From contig JASBUM010000142.1 in the NCBI GenBank assembly GCA_030147905.1, positions 1-21,977 on the forward strand: a DNA stretch of 21,977 bases. The letters are read 5' to 3'. The translations under genes were made by a program, and so were the position numbers. Position 1 is the first letter of the stretch. The number at the start of each line of letters is the position of its first letter. The DNA comes from Acidimangrovimonas sp. (lineage in GTDB: Bacteria; Pseudomonadota; Alphaproteobacteria; Rhodobacterales; Rhodobacteraceae). Below the pieces are notes generated by a model. That model was given only the letters and a program-made list of their open reading frames with translations, had not been told where the DNA came from and ran no database searches. This document shows positions 21,864-21,977 of this stretch, in pieces.

Positions 21864-21977
21864 ATGAAAAAGACACGTCTGAGCCTGGTTTCGATGAGTG
21901 TTCTCGCGCTGGCGCTGGCGCCCCTGCCCGCTGCGCTGACCATGTTTTCCGCCCCTGCCGCGCAAGCGCAGACCTCC
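21864..21977 (+). CDS. exported protein, N-terminal fragment (3' end outside window)
   Basis: The first 38 codons of a gene cut by the right edge. They encode a Sec-type signal peptide: MKKTR, a hydrophobic core LSLVSMSVLALALAPLPAAL, and a cleavage site near APAAQAQ. AAGGAGG lies eight bases before the ATG, so the start is secure. The mature protein is not visible, so no function is offered. It is divergent from the YeeE/YedE pair; a periplasmic sulphur-metabolism protein would fit that neighbourhood, but this is a guess. Confidence 0.7.
   Translation, partial: MKKTRLSLVSMSVLALALAPLPAALTMFSAPAAQAQTS

Overview
The window looks like ordinary chromosome from a high-GC alphaproteobacterium, most probably a member of the Rhodobacterales. 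Four things point there: a UvrB C-terminus with a GRST-GRPGQRGG tail, a well-conserved DUF6280-type small protein, the order tRNA-Cys / pcm / tolC / DUF2497 (PopZ-like), and a HisC-like aminotransferase of the type I associate with that order. The organism call is inference; no rRNA or other phylogenetic marker is present.

Layout. Positions 1-1014 hold the 3' end of uvrB, a tiny lipoprotein and a stand-alone ABM-fold protein. Positions 1194-5647 hold an MFS_3 exporter with its own C-terminal ABM-like domain, a divergent HisC-like aminotransferase, a small tandem-repeat patch and a convergent class V aminotransferase. Positions 6022-9939 hold a tyrosine phosphatase translationally coupled to an MsbA-type ABC exporter, a short glycosyltransferase-like gene that overlaps the exporter's 3' end in antisense, and a divergent YgfZ-type iron-sulphur protein. 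Positions 10264-10593 hold the DUF6280 protein and its terminator, followed by about 0.5 kb without a gene. Positions 11146-14968 form a minus-strand envelope/polarity block (pcm, tolC, popZ-like). At 15097 lies tRNA-Cys(GCA), then about 0.5 kb of gene-free DNA with a locally AT-rich patch, then a complete polyamine-type ABC importer operon (potA-potD-potB-potC, 15685-19885). The right end has a secreted NTF2-like protein behind a dyad-symmetric site, a coupled pair of YeeE/YedE membrane proteins behind an AT-rich promoter, and the first 38 codons of an exported protein running off the window.

Functionally the genes cover DNA repair, amino-acid transamination, envelope export, polyamine uptake, Fe-S biogenesis and probably sulphur-compound transport. 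I found no CRISPR array, phage, intact insertion sequence or clear new defence system. The points most worth a second look are the very long PopZ-like linker, the glycosyltransferase-like protein that lacks its metal-binding DxD, the pot operon with actinobacterial-looking features beside a tRNA, several in-frame 12-15 bp microduplications plus a 17-bp tandem repeat, and two dyad operators around the YeeE/NTF2 cluster.
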